From the NCBI RefSeq assembly GCF_023343835.1, contig NC_064439.1:40293508-40357507 (forward strand): DNA of 64,000 nucleotides, written 5' to 3'. The first letter of the stretch is position 1. Each line of letters opens with the position of its first letter. A program made the translations under genes and the position numbers. This DNA is from Lagopus muta. Its lineage: Eukaryota; Chordata; Aves; Galliformes; Phasianidae. Shown here piece by piece: positions 38,400-49,276 of this stretch. A model generated the notes under the pieces. It searched no databases and was not told the origin of the DNA. It saw only the letters and a program-made list of their open reading frames with translations.

Positions 38400-38838
38400 T
38401 GATCAGAGGGCTGGAGCACCTCTCCTATGAGGAAAGGTTGAGGGAACTGGGCTTGTTCAGCTTGGAGAAGAGAGGGCTCCAGGGAGACCTCATTGTGGCC
38501 TTCCAGTACTTGAAGGGAGTGTATAAACAGGAGGGGAAACGGCTGTTTATGAGGGTGGATAGTGATAGCACAGGGGAGAATGGTTTTAAACTGAGGCAAG
38601 GGTGATTTAGGTTAAATATTAGGAGGAAGTTTTTCACGCAGAGGTGGTGATGCACTGGAACAGGTTGCCCAAGGAGGCTGTGGATGCCCCATCCCTGGAG
38701 GCATTCAAGGCCAGGCTGGATGTGGCTCTGGGCAGCCTGGTCTGTGGTTGGCGACCTGCACATGGCAGGGGGTTGAAAGTAGGTGATCACTGTGGTCCTT
38801 TTCAACCCAGGCCGTTGTGGGATTCTGTGATTCTCTGA
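38400..38838 (+). mobile_element. CR1 LINE, 3' fragment (about 440 bp)
   Basis: It begins GATCAGAGGGCTGGAGCACC and runs through CTTGGAGAAGAGAGGGCTCC, GTTTTTCACGCAGAGGTGG and GCACTGGAACAGGTTGCCC, ending GGATTCTGTGATTCTCTGA. It is the longest member of its subfamily here. An antisense open frame of about 150 codons over it is a by-product of CR1 sequence, not a gene. Confidence 0.96.
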
Positions 38839-39703
38839 CCTGCACAACTGGACCACCACAGACCTTCTAGTTGCAGAGGGATCTGTCACTGATCAACAAC
38901 AATCTGTACTCAGTGTATTAAAATTTATTTGGTGTTTCTGGTTATAAACACACAAGGATAGTAGCCTGCTTTCCAGGTTTGGTACACAACTGTTTTGGTG
39001 GTGAGAAGGTATCTGTGATGCTTTATTGAAGTATTTTCAGGAAATGTAGTGTTGAAAAGTAGTGAAGCCCAAGTAAATGGTGAAGCCTGTTTGTGAAGCT
39101 GCATTGAGAAGTCTTGGTATTTCTACTAAAAGTACTGCTTAATTATATTATGCATGCTTTCAAACGTGAAATTAAAATAGAAGTAGCAAAATACTGCATT
39201 ACAGCAGAGAAGTTTCTAGAGCAATTCCCACCAGTAGAAATCTAGATTAAGCTAGGCTCTGGAATCTACAACAAATTGATATTGGTTGTAGACCCTCTGT
39301 GACAAACTCAATGACTATAGATGTTGGTGCACAGAGTGCTGCTGAAGGCTGAACATGAGCCTATGGGGCCAGGGGTCCCATAGCTGTTGTGGGGGATCCT
39401 CAGCTGGTGGTAAACCAAGAGCTGTTTGCAGGGCCGGCTCTGCTGAGCGGCACAGCTCCAGGCAGCACTTCTGGGCTTCTACCACTGCCTACCCAGCACT
39501 CGATTGCCTTTGCTGTGATGTACCAAGCAGGTTTAAAAAGCAGGCGTTAGGAGTTCTTAACTCCTCTTGTCGTAGGTGTTTAAATGTCTTTTTGATGGAA
39601 GATTCATAAAAAATCCTGTTGGGACCATCGGGGGGGAAAGGTGACCTTGCCAATTAAAATATGCTCCCTTTCCTGGATGGGGTCCTAGAAAAATATTTTC
39701 CCA

Positions 39704-39706
<3 letters not shown>

Positions 39707-39737
<31 letters not shown>
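39707..39737 (+). repeat. Poly-A tract (A31)
   Basis: Thirty-one consecutive A. The 400 bp upstream are moderately GC-rich and I do not recognise them. It could be the tail of an old retrotransposed transcript or a simple homopolymer. CR1 elements do not end in poly-A, so it does not come from them. Confidence 0.9.
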
Positions 39738-39742
<5 letters not shown>

Positions 39743-40318
39743 CTCTTGGAGTAAAAGAAGAGAAAATTCAAAAATTGTTCATCCCTAACTTGGCAAGGAG
39801 TTGTGGTGCTGAGCCGTGCCACCCCGCATTGCTCACCAAGGCCTCTCTGAGGGGAGCCCGCTGCTGCCAGGGATTGCAAAAGAGGTTTTGGTGCCATGGG
39901 AATGATTAAAGTCAAAATGAAATATTCAGCTTTTGGGGTTCTCACTTTGCTCTGATTCATTTCCTGAAATATGGGAGTGATTGCATTTGGACTGTTTGTG
40001 TCCGGGCTGCGTGTGGCGCGGCAGTAAGCAGAGCTATTTTCAGTTTGTCTTCTCACTGAACAATCTGAGAAATGTTTGTTCCTTACACAGCTTTAAAATA
40101 CACCAGCAGAGGGTTCCTGGCTGAGCATTCTAGCTGCAAGCTGGGAGGGCCTTCAGAAGTCAGTGGCAATCATTGCACTTCTGACTATTTTTGGCCAGAT
40201 TTGTTATCTAGTCCTCAGTAATAGCTGTATGCTTGGTTGTTGCTCTTCCCCAGACTGTGTTGAGCAATGGAGAAATCAGGGAGGAGAAGCATCCTTGCCC
40301 TATTCCACATGCTGCATG

Positions 40319-40375
40319 TCATAGAATGGTTGGGGTTGGAAGGGATCCTTTAGGATCGGTCCCTCATTTAATTCC
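40319..40375 (-). mobile_element. CR1 LINE, very short 3'-end remnant
   Basis: TCATAGAATGG followed by GGGTTGGAAGGGATCC is the reversed CR1 3' terminus. Likeness fades after about 40375. Confidence 0.75.
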
Positions 40376-41099
40376 AACAATGCTCAGCATTTGAGAAAAT
40401 GTTTCTAAAATTGGTGAATTGGGTTTGAATTTGATAGGTCATTAATTGAGTTAGGTTATGTTCTGTGTCTCCCTCATGTCTTTACATTAGGGATTGAAGT
40501 CACTTTAATTAAGATGCTGTAGTTTTACACAGACATTTATTCAAATCAAAGGATGCAGAAGAGGAATCTCTCTTCCTGCATTCCACTCCATTTTGCTTTC
40601 TCTATGCTGTTGCCATGGAGAAGCATATAAATATTTGTATCGCAGATTAATATACTTCTTTCATAGGTGGCTTGGAAATGCAGATTAAAAATGGCAACAA
40701 AAGTAACTGTAGGTGGGTTTTACTGTGAGGAGTCATCTTTTGGAATGTTTTTGATACAATTAGGGTTGACTCTATTTACCGGGCCGAGTCTCTGAAATCA
40801 AATACAGGAATAAGAGGAGGAACTCGATCTAACAGTGAACTAACACCTTTATCTCTCCAAAGAATGTATTTTAGAACTATGCACAGCACGTGAGCAGCAG
40901 ACATGTTCTTGTGCTGGTAAAGGAATTGCATTCATGTCTTCACAACAAATATTTGCTATATTAATGAATAATTAACATATTTTAAGTTCCTTTTGTGTTT
41001 GAGATTATCCCATGCAATGAGCATGTTTCTGACACGAAGTTTGGTTTAATTCATCACACTACCACTGAGTTTATGTGCTTTTTTTCTCTTCTCCCACAG

Positions 41100-41135
41100 C
41101 AAATGAAACTCGCTGCTGAATCACTGAAGGAGTAA
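41100..41135 (+). CDS. ANO10: ANO10 last coding exon (11 codons plus stop)
   Basis: After the pyrimidine-rich acceptor TTCTCTTCTCCCACAG the frame reads QMKLAAESLKE and then TAA at 41133-41135. Joined to the exon ending LEALKQQ it gives an uninterrupted ANO10-type tail, and the phase is 0 on both sides. From memory, the mammalian protein has about ten more residues after the LKE position, so this avian tail would be shorter. That comparison needs an alignment. The coding part is tiny, and the exon continues into a long 3' UTR. Recognition rests on the QMKL tail, the matching phase and the gene order with SNRK. Confidence 0.9.
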   Translation, partial: QMKLAAESLKE

Positions 41136-41963
41136 GCATGAAGGAACAAAGATGACTACAGCAGTCACACATGGACGTGGGCACTCCTTGAGCCTTTCTT
41201 TATGATGCTGCGGAGCTGAGTGCACACCATGCTATTCTGTGTGTCTGCACATGGCACCTGCTTCTATGATACCTGGTAAATACTCACTACTTGAGGCAGT
41301 GAAAAAGAGATCATTTCTCCTACTCCTTTTTTTTTTCCCCCCTACATACACCAGTTTGTGGAGCTGACACTACACAAAGCAGTCCAGCCTGCACAAGGTC
41401 TGGTTGAAGGCTTCCAGACCCACCGCACTTCAACTGATGGAAAACAGAACTTGGGATAAGCATCCCCAAGACACCCGGAGACTTCAGCTGTAACCTTGTA
41501 AAAGAAAACAGAAAGAAAAAGGTGGAGCAGCACTTCATTCAGTGCGCTGCCTCTGAGCCTATGGCCTGCTTTGTCCCTTTATGATGATAGTTAACTAGTC
41601 CTCTCTTTTATTCAACCACTGCTGATTAGCTGCTTTTTGCACATAGCAAATTAATTTACATTATGTAATGAAATATGATTGTTCCTGACATAACCTGAGA
41701 AATATTTAAACATAAATATAAGGTGTGCATTACACGTTCCTCTGTGCTGGTTACCCAAATAAGTGTGAGTTAAAGTCTTCCCCAAAGTTGGGTAAAAGCA
41801 TTGAGTAGGAAACAGTACTGAGCAGTAACTTATGAAGATTAAGCAGCAGATATTTATGTATTTTTTTTGTTTATATTTGCTTGTGGCATCACTTCCTTGG
41901 GCCTTAAACCACAGCATTGTAAACATGATACACCAGTGCCCAGATGCCCAGTGAACACTTCAT

Positions 41964-41979
41964 CCCCCCCCCCCCCCCC
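41964..41979 (+). repeat. Poly-C tract (C16)
   Basis: Sixteen consecutive C within the predicted ANO10 3' UTR. A run this long is likely to vary in length between individuals and is prone to sequencing error. As RNA it could bind poly(C)-binding proteins, which is inference. Confidence 0.9.
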
Positions 41980-42835
41980 TGCATTTCACAAAAGAGTCAT
42001 TTTCATAAGGTTTAATTGCTTTCTGGCAGTTACAGGACCAAAATCCCCCCTAACCATGGGTAATCTACATTCTCCAGCTGTGACCTGAATTTGCAGTAGG
42101 TGTATCTTACCTATACATGACACTCCTGGAGCTGTGTGTAGAAAAGCTACCATTGCAGATTTCAGTGTTTTTCTCCTGCTGCCTGGTCAGCATGGTTAGT
42201 GAGGAACCTGGGGGATGGTTCCTCTTGAGATGTAAGAGCTGCTAGGACTGGAGCCTGTTGTCTTCTGCTTGGTATTGCTTTCAGAGCATGAAGTGGGCAG
42301 GTTTGTGATGGCAGCTGCATGGGTTGTCTTTGAAAATGCCTCAGGATTGGTTGGAAAAGGGAATCAGGTTGCATCTCAGCTGTAGTCAAATGAAAGAAAT
42401 AAGTAATGGCTTACCTAAAGCTGACTTTGTACTTGTCTTCACAGTTATTGCATTCTTACAGTTTTCTGCAGCCTAATAGGAAAATACATAGTAAGGTTTG
42501 GGTACCTGGTGATGTGAGCAACCTCGGCAGCCATCCTTGCCTTGAGCAAATCCATTCACTTCTGCTCAGTATTGTTATGTAGGACTGGGGGTAATAATGT
42601 TCCTTGGGTGGCCTACAGCCAGGTGGTGTGGAGGCACTACAACCTCCATAGCGTGTGAGCGAAGAGTATGGCAGTCATTTACACAAATGTAGAGAGTAGT
42701 TTGCCCTGGAGAACTCACTGTGCAGCAGCTGTGAGGCTAAAATCATGATAGAGCATTTCTGGTCCATGGAGAACTATTACCTGGATGGTGCTGTGTTGTA
42801 TTTTGTCACTGAACTGCTCCTGAAACATGAGAAAG

Positions 42836-42841
42836 AATAAA
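42836..42841 (+). terminator. ANO10: Probable ANO10 polyadenylation signal
   Basis: This is the first AATAAA after the ANO10 stop codon, 1.7 kb downstream. It is followed by GCAGGCTGTGTAACATGTGT, a GT-rich stretch suited to a downstream element. Cleavage is expected near 42855-42862. Confidence 0.65.
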
Positions 42842-42861
42842 TAAGGTATTTACTGGTGACT

Positions 42862-45800
42862 GCCTTTTGCAGGCTGTGTAACATGTGTCTGTTCCCAGTC
42901 TGAGGAGCTGCGTGCCCAAGGCCTGTGGGAGTGGAAGCACTCATGTCTCAATCTGAATGGAGAAATCAAGGATGGGTTTGGTTTGGAGGAGAATCCTGGT
43001 TGGGGTGAAGAACACATGGGAGTGAATAGCCTGGTCCTATCTAGAGAGCTTGAATTTTATATTGCTGCTTAGCAGCAGCAGCGCAAAAAGCTGTTTTTAC
43101 AGAGAAGTGCAATACAAATTAATGGTGATGGAAAAAATTCTCTCCTCAGGTATGGTTTCAGTTGCAGGTCACAGCATGTGGCCCAGGCAGGCTGCTGACT
43201 CAGGACCTCTCACTGGCATTGCTGGCCTGCAGCCCCTCCTGCAAACGTAAGGACAGTAGAAGAGGAAAAGTTCCTATTTCAGCAGGCAAGCAATTCTGGG
43301 TGGTTTAACGTACTCTGATCTGGGGATACCAGGTCTTACCTCGCACTGAGGAGTTAAAACATCAGTGCATTACTTCCCTGTTCAAGTAAGTGAAGCCAGC
43401 AGGCACCCTTCCTTCTACTCCCTGAGCCCTCTTTCCTTGGAGTGGCTTTCCCCTTTTTTGTCCAGGAGGTGGAAACTGCAGAGCCTGGTGACTCACTGTC
43501 AGCCTTGGAGACTGATGGCCTCCTACCTTACAGAGAATGGGTCTCTGCACCCTGTGGCTTGATTTAAAATGTGGTGAGGATGGCATCTGTCATTGCAGAT
43601 GTGATGCAGGTGATCCCTGGCTCAGTGTAAGAGAGCTCATCAGCCCTTTGGGCTTGCAGGCCTGCAGCTGAGCTGCACTCCTCCCAGGCCTCAGGCACTG
43701 AGGGAGCTGAGTGTATGTGGCAGCTGGTGCCTATGGAGAAAAACAGCTCTGTCCCTCCTTACCTCCTCCAGTCCAGTATTTCTCAAGAGAGAGTAGGAGC
43801 AGGAAGATGTTACACAAGAGAAATCAGCTGCTGGGGAGACCTGACATGGCATGTCGAAGAGACAAGTGAAGCCCTTAAAGAAGCCCCAAGTATTTTTTCA
43901 CAGGACAATTCTACTGCCTGGGAAAGTCAATGGATTTTTTTTTTTTTCCCCTTCTGGTATAGCAGAATTCAATCAGTCACTATTTCAGTGTTCTCAACTC
44001 TTAGAAACTGGTATCTTTTGCAGTACCATGCAAATAGGCCAAGGTAAGTTAACCTTTAACAACTGCAGTTTCAGCCTCAAAAGCATAGTCCCAGCCTGTG
44101 CATCAGAGCAAGGCAGACTCAAGCAGCCACAAAAACATTGCTCCTAAGGAAGGTGTCCTGGCCTTCCCTCACAACAACGTTCTTCCATGACTTTGATGAG
44201 TAACTTGGCTTTAGCCCAACCAGACAAACAAATGAGTCATGCTCAAGCTGGCCCAAGTATGGTTATGTTAAGATGTTACTACTCAAACACCTTGTACCGC
44301 AAGCAATAATCTAGCATCAGTGACAGACAGCTCTGCTCTGATTTACTCGTATCAACTGTACCATTGGAAAGGTTGTCATGGTGCCTCAGCTGTCTTCTGT
44401 CATTTTTCAGTCACCTGAGGACATTCCAGTCTGCCAGCCAAGTTTGGTATAACTGGCTGGCACATTCCTTTATTTGCTCTTGATGAAAGATGTCTGCAAA
44501 TACAAGTTAATAAGTCACGATTGTTTGCCTTCTCTTAAAAACAGGAGGGGAGAGAGAGATGGGTTGCATTTTCCTCTGCTGCTACTTCCACATTTTGCAT
44601 TGACCAGACTTCAGATGTTCCCCAGCAGTGGTCACAGCCACCAAAGCCTATGGGTACATCCTCACACAGATTGCTCATTATAAAGCAGTGGTACACTAAT
44701 TGCATACAATTATGTAGCTTGCTTTAAAAGTAATGCCTCCTATTTATTTCCATGGAAACTACAGCAGATACAAAGAGCACAATGATGGAATTTGATAGAG
44801 CACATTCTCAGCCACAACTTTTTTAAAGGCACCAGTGATGAACATAACTTTTCGAGCAGATAGTACAGGGCCTGTTGAATGCCATCCATCCCTAATAATG
44901 TGGTATGGTCACACAGCATTGAGCATCTCTGGTTATGATTTTGTTACATCACAGTTAACTCACCAAGCCCTCACTTACCCTGACCTGGAAATCAGTATGT
45001 GGGGATTCTTCCAGCTGAGCACAGAGGGTTCTGGAGCCCTGGCAGCACCAGTCATCCTGCCATACTGTTAGAGATGGAGCCTGGCACGCTGGGGTGCCCA
45101 GCCTCTCTCTCCTCTCACGGGGTATTGCTTACACAGTTCTTTCCTGAGTCACCAGAGAGGAATCTGTTAGTGGTTACATGCACAGACAGATACAGACAGC
45201 AATCAGGCACTTGCAGGCAAAACTGGCAGAGCAGTTTGGAAGCACAAGCCAGCTGCGCTGCTTAGTGGCTCAGCTACTCCTCCCCTCAACCTGAAATGCT
45301 TTTCACAGTACCTTGGAAACAAAGCAAAAGAAGTGTTGATCGACTCCCTACGTGCTAAGGCACAGTGGCTTTTAAGTGATGACACTGACAGCCTGTGCCT
45401 GTATTTCAGCTCAGGCATTGCAGTTCTGTACTGACATTCTTCATTTCAGACCGAGTGTTCAAGAGCAGATGTTTAGCAGCACGTGGCAGCCCAAACACTG
45501 CAACATGGGACTCCGTTGTATGCAGTACACTGAAGGAGTTGCAGTAAATAAGCAGCATTAGCTCCTGGCTGCCCGCTACCTGTGACTGCCTACATTCAGA
45601 CAGTGCTGCACCTTACGGTGTGGTTTTGTCTCTTCCATGGATGGTGGGGGAAAACAACAGCTTTGTCTTGAGCTTACCTCCTTTCTCTGCACAAAACCAG
45701 CAAGCCCTGATACTCACTTTTTGGTTCTTTTTCACTCTCACTGTTCTGTATTGCAGAGAAGAACAGTTCTGGGTTAAGGCTGGATTAAAGGCACGTACAA

Positions 45801-46610
45801 TGCCCTGCTGAAACTTCTGCTCACATACTTTTTTACGAGCAGATCAGTTAACAGGCTGCCTACAGACATGGCAAACTGATACGCAATCAATCATTTTACC
45901 TAACAAGACAAACCTGAGACAAGTGAAGCACCTTATTTCTAACAGCTCCCAGCAAGGTGGACACAACGTCACTCCCAACTGTCATGGATGTGTGCGTGGC
46001 TAAGGCTGGTCTCTGATGAACACACAACAAATATTTTATCTGAGACTTTGAAACCCTCTGTGTTCTGTACTGCACAGCTTCCAGATGCAGAGAGAAGAGC
46101 ACCAGCCAGCTGCCCTACGTTGGCCAAGAAAGTGAGTAGGACAGGATCATCACAGATGGTCTCTAGGTGCTGTAAAGATCACCAAACTCTCAACTCCTTA
46201 GATCGTGTTGAAGTTCTGCCGAGGAAACAAACAGCTATCTTCCCCTTTGGCATCTGCTCAAGTAGCTCTCTGCTTAATTATGACGCTCTATAAGCCCAAG
46301 TAAGCAATTTAGAACTGCAAGAGAGGAGAAGTGGGTTAACAAAAAACCCTGCAAATAAACGTACAGCCACGCACAAAGGTGTGTGCCAGCTTCCCTTCCT
46401 GCTATCTTCTGCTTTTGTATATTACTACATGAGACCCTGGGGGGGTGATGCTGAAGTGACTGTCCAGTGTCTGCTGCCAGAATTCATTCCCAGCACACAT
46501 TGCTCTGAAAGTCAAGCCTGCAGTGCAGGGAGATCAGCAGGGTGTGCGCTGCCCTTACACACTGAGCACTGGGAGTAACAAACTGCACTGACATGCACAG
46601 CATAGGTTAT
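42862..46610. other. Intergenic region between the converging ANO10 and SNRK genes
   Basis: About 3.7 kb lies between the two predicted polyadenylation sites. It is slightly GC-richer than the introns. Apart from a mariner-like remnant near 44.72 kb and a T-run at 43935, I see no gene, RNA gene or CR1. A further + strand AATAAA at 46354 and another inside the SNRK 3' UTR at 46708 could serve longer ANO10 transcripts. Confidence 0.7.
44718..44826. mobile_element. Mariner-like DNA transposon remnant (Galluhop type?)
   Basis: The segment starts AAAAGTAATGCCTCCTATTT and continues through CCATGGAAACTACAGCAGAT and CAAAGAGCACAATGATGG. I recall this sequence style from chicken mariner-type repeats. 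No transposase reading frame or second terminal repeat was found. The family name is from memory and is tentative, as is the right edge. Confidence 0.5.
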
Positions 46611-46630
46611 GCATCAGTCAAGATAGTACT

Positions 46631-46636
46631 TTTATT
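46631..46636 (-). terminator. SNRK: Probable SNRK polyadenylation signal (distal)
   Basis: TTTATT on the + strand is AATAAA on the - strand. Reading on along the - strand, GT-rich sequence (GCTGTGCATGTCAGTGCAG) follows about 30 to 50 bases later. Cleavage is expected near 46612. Confidence 0.6.
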
Positions 46637-46740
46637 AACTGGATTTTCCATGTCTGTCACACATCATGAAGTTTTATACAATGAAAAAGCCAAACACTGC
46701 TGGAAGCAATAAAATCAGCTGCTATTTCTGTACCCTCTTA

Positions 46741-46764
46741 ACACACGCTCACACACACACACAC
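46741..46764. repeat. Short (CA)n microsatellite
   Basis: ACACACGCT followed by CACACACACACACAC, within the predicted SNRK 3' UTR, where it reads as (TG)n in the transcript. A TA-rich run ending in ACACACATAC lies 150 bp further on. Confidence 0.8.
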
Positions 46765-47406
46765 GCAAATTCTTTCTTGGTGAGAAATTTTTATATTTGT
46801 TTGTTAATTCTGCTTATTTATACTGCTACTTTTAAAATCCTGTGTCAAGATTGTCACATCTTAAATACAGATGAAGTTGCTAGAGGTACATTATTTTATA
46901 TATAATATATACACACATACAGAAAAATACAAGACTAATTGTTTTTGCACAATATTTAATTTATACACTACTGTAACTATATGCAACTTTCAAAGACACG
47001 TTAAGGGGTACAAGGAACTGTTTACTCGCTCTAAGTAATAGTTTGGTCCAATAGTATCTTAATGTAGTGGTTCTTCTCGCCCTTCCTTCTACGTGACGAC
47101 ATAATACAACGTACACCACATGCACAGTCATTCACCTATCAACAGATGGATAAGGGACGCCACTCAGACTAACAGCTGTACGCCCAGAGGTCAACCAACC
47201 ACACACAACTAGTAAGGCTATAATACAACTATGCAGCATAAATGATCAACACTGCTGTTCTAAAGTGAGCACCATATATACATTTGTATATAAAAACATG
47301 GGAAACAAAATACACCTGGGGTTAGTTAAAAGGTGCCATTCCAAGGCTGTACATAATATCAGGAAAGAGTATTTACAATGCTTGGAAAAAAGCTGCAACA
47401 AATAAG

Positions 47407-47412
47407 TTTATT
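47407..47412 (-). terminator. SNRK: Candidate alternative SNRK polyadenylation signal
   Basis: This is a canonical AATAAA on the - strand followed by CTTATTTGTTGCAGC and a T-run. Use would shorten the 3' UTR to about 1.9 kb. It is a candidate only. Confidence 0.35.
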
Positions 47413-49276
47413 GCCAATGCCCTTTATAAACTTTTCCTCCTACTTCGATGTTACGCTCACTGTCCGTGAACCACACATCTTATTTCTGGCCCTTTAGAAG
47501 ATCCCTGCTCAAAAAACGTCAGCAAATATGTTCTATGGCTTCACCCACACATCTCTTCTTGCAGTTTTTCATTTATAAATACCACACTGACTAAACTGCA
47601 ACTCTCCTAAAACTTACTTAAAAGTAAAATGCTCGTCATCACATCCTTGTTTAGGAAGCAGAATGTGAAATCCCTGGCGGGAAACCCCGCGCAATTCAGG
47701 TTCTCTTAGTAAAGTCTTTTACTAATGAGAAGAGCTGTCATCAACTGTAGAAATTACAACCAAGTGTAACGCAGTTCTTTGGTGCTCTACTCACTCTACA
47801 GCAGACATGAAATACATTGTATTGGCCATTCTGCAACGTGACAAGATGCTCAACAGTGTAAACTCCTCTCAGACATCCAACGTCTGGCCAGGGCGCTGCT
47901 ACATAACACCACCGGTTTGATTAGCATTGCTCAGAAGACCCAGTGCACAGCATGAAAAAATAAAACATTCTCGCCCTTCCCCAAACCAGGAATCCGCAAT
48001 ATATTTTTATCTAGATAATAAAATTCCACAAGTAAATTCCCCTTCTCTTGTCAAATGCACCCACTGGTACACAAATACTCTGAAACAAGACCTCGCCGTG
48101 GCTATGAGAAACCCAACAGAAAGGCAAATAGTTGTAAAATAAATACTTTCCTATGTGCTATTTTCACCAATATTGACAAGAAGCATGTAACTGAGGGAAA
48201 ATAAGGGGCGTGCGTATGGGCAAACAGCAGTACTTTAAGTTGTACAAGAGCCTGATTTGATAATGAGAAAAACAGTGACAGGAACTACGTCAGCTTGAAT
48301 CCAATTAAAGGTTTTCCATCCCTTATTGCCTTTTGAAATCTCCAGGAGGCTGGGAGAGAACAGGGAGGAAGGCTCACAAGGTAAAAACCTAAAATATTAA
48401 GTGTCATGATATACTAATAATGAAAGTAATTCATACAAATAGTTTATTTTCAGTTAGCACGTAAAACCTCAGAAGTAGGCTTAATAATTTACCTCTGTTA
48501 TATTAAAAAAGATTGTCTGCTTGTAATATTAACATATTTCTATGGGAAAAAAGCTGCCTTACAAATCTACTTGCTTCTTTAAAACAAAACAAAAAACCCA
48601 ACCCAACCCAACAATGCAACGCAACTGCCTCTAGCAAAACGAGATCTTTTCGCTCTGATTTTTGAGCCACAACTTTATCCACTTCATAACTTAAGACAAA
48701 TAGGTATGGGTTTAAACTCATATTTCAAGATCGCTAATTTTCAGTGCATCTTTGCTTTGTACAAGCCTTGGAACATCTGAAAGCTCCCTGAAGAGTTTTC
48801 AGCATCAAAACATTATTGCTTTGGTTCTGTTTCAGACACATAGAAGTATGCCACATATCACAGATTTTAGATATCACAGAAGGTCAGAACAAGAATTAAC
48901 ATTTCACAAGTGAACAAAAGCTCCTCTCTCTCTAGTTTAAGTGCAGAACGTGAAACTTCTAAGTGCTCCATTTACATTAGGATCCAGATAGTCATTTTAA
49001 TTTAATCCAGATCTTCCATAGTAAAATTATAAATGTAAAAACTACACAACAAAATATTCTGTTTCGTCGAAAAAAAATATAATGGCTAGCAGCATGCAAA
49101 GACCATGCATTGTCATATCATCAAGCAAACACAAAATTAAAACGTAATAAATAACTGCTCAAAGCCCACTTAAAAATCTTAAGACAACAAAAGGGGTTCA
49201 GTGACAAGGCGTTCACAGCTCTGAACAGGAAGAAAGATGCGGTCAAATAGATCAAGCTATTAAAGTCAGGCTGCTG

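Larger units (their letters stand above)
6403..41099 (+). other. ANO10: Final intron of ANO10 (34.7 kb)
   Basis: It is bounded by donor GTAAGA and acceptor TTCTCTTCTCCCACAG and joins two phase-0 exons. It is AT-rich and holds six CR1 fragments between 23.6 and 40.4 kb (listed separately), T18 at 16992, an A-rich purine tract at 24026, A31 at 39707, small inverted repeats, and two short GC-richer patches near 14.7-14.85 kb and 31.9-32.05 kb. From 6403 to 23622 I recognise no transposon. The open frames inside, up to about 154 codons, are either antisense readings of CR1 or lack any recognisable domain. No nested gene is supported. Confidence 0.88.
41136..42860 (+). other. ANO10: ANO10 3' UTR (predicted)
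   Basis: This runs from the stop codon to just past the first canonical AATAAA downstream, at 42836. It contains a C16 run at 41964 and AT-rich blocks around 41640-41720 and 41840-41870. Open frames inside are short and unrecognised. The 3' limit is inferred from the signal and the GT-rich sequence after it. Confidence 0.65.
46612..49276 (-). other. SNRK: SNRK 3' UTR (predicted)
   Basis: About 2.66 kb runs from the SNRK stop codon at 49277-49279 to a canonical signal at 46636-46631. It is AT-rich throughout and free of CR1. It holds a short CA repeat and an AT-repeat near 46895-46918. A second AATAAA on the - strand at 47412-47407 could give a shorter form. No open frame in it looks coding. 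Confidence 0.7.

Noticed and set aside
38425..38889. 154-codon - strand open frame
   Set aside because: It lies almost wholly on the reverse strand of a CR1 3' fragment, and similar antisense frames occur on the CR1 copies at 23.6 and 34.8 kb. It is repeat sequence, not a gene.
48575..48613. CCCAA repeats resembling a degenerate telomeric motif
   Set aside because: Only about three units are present, and the true telomere unit is TTAGGG/CCCTAA. It is simple low complexity.
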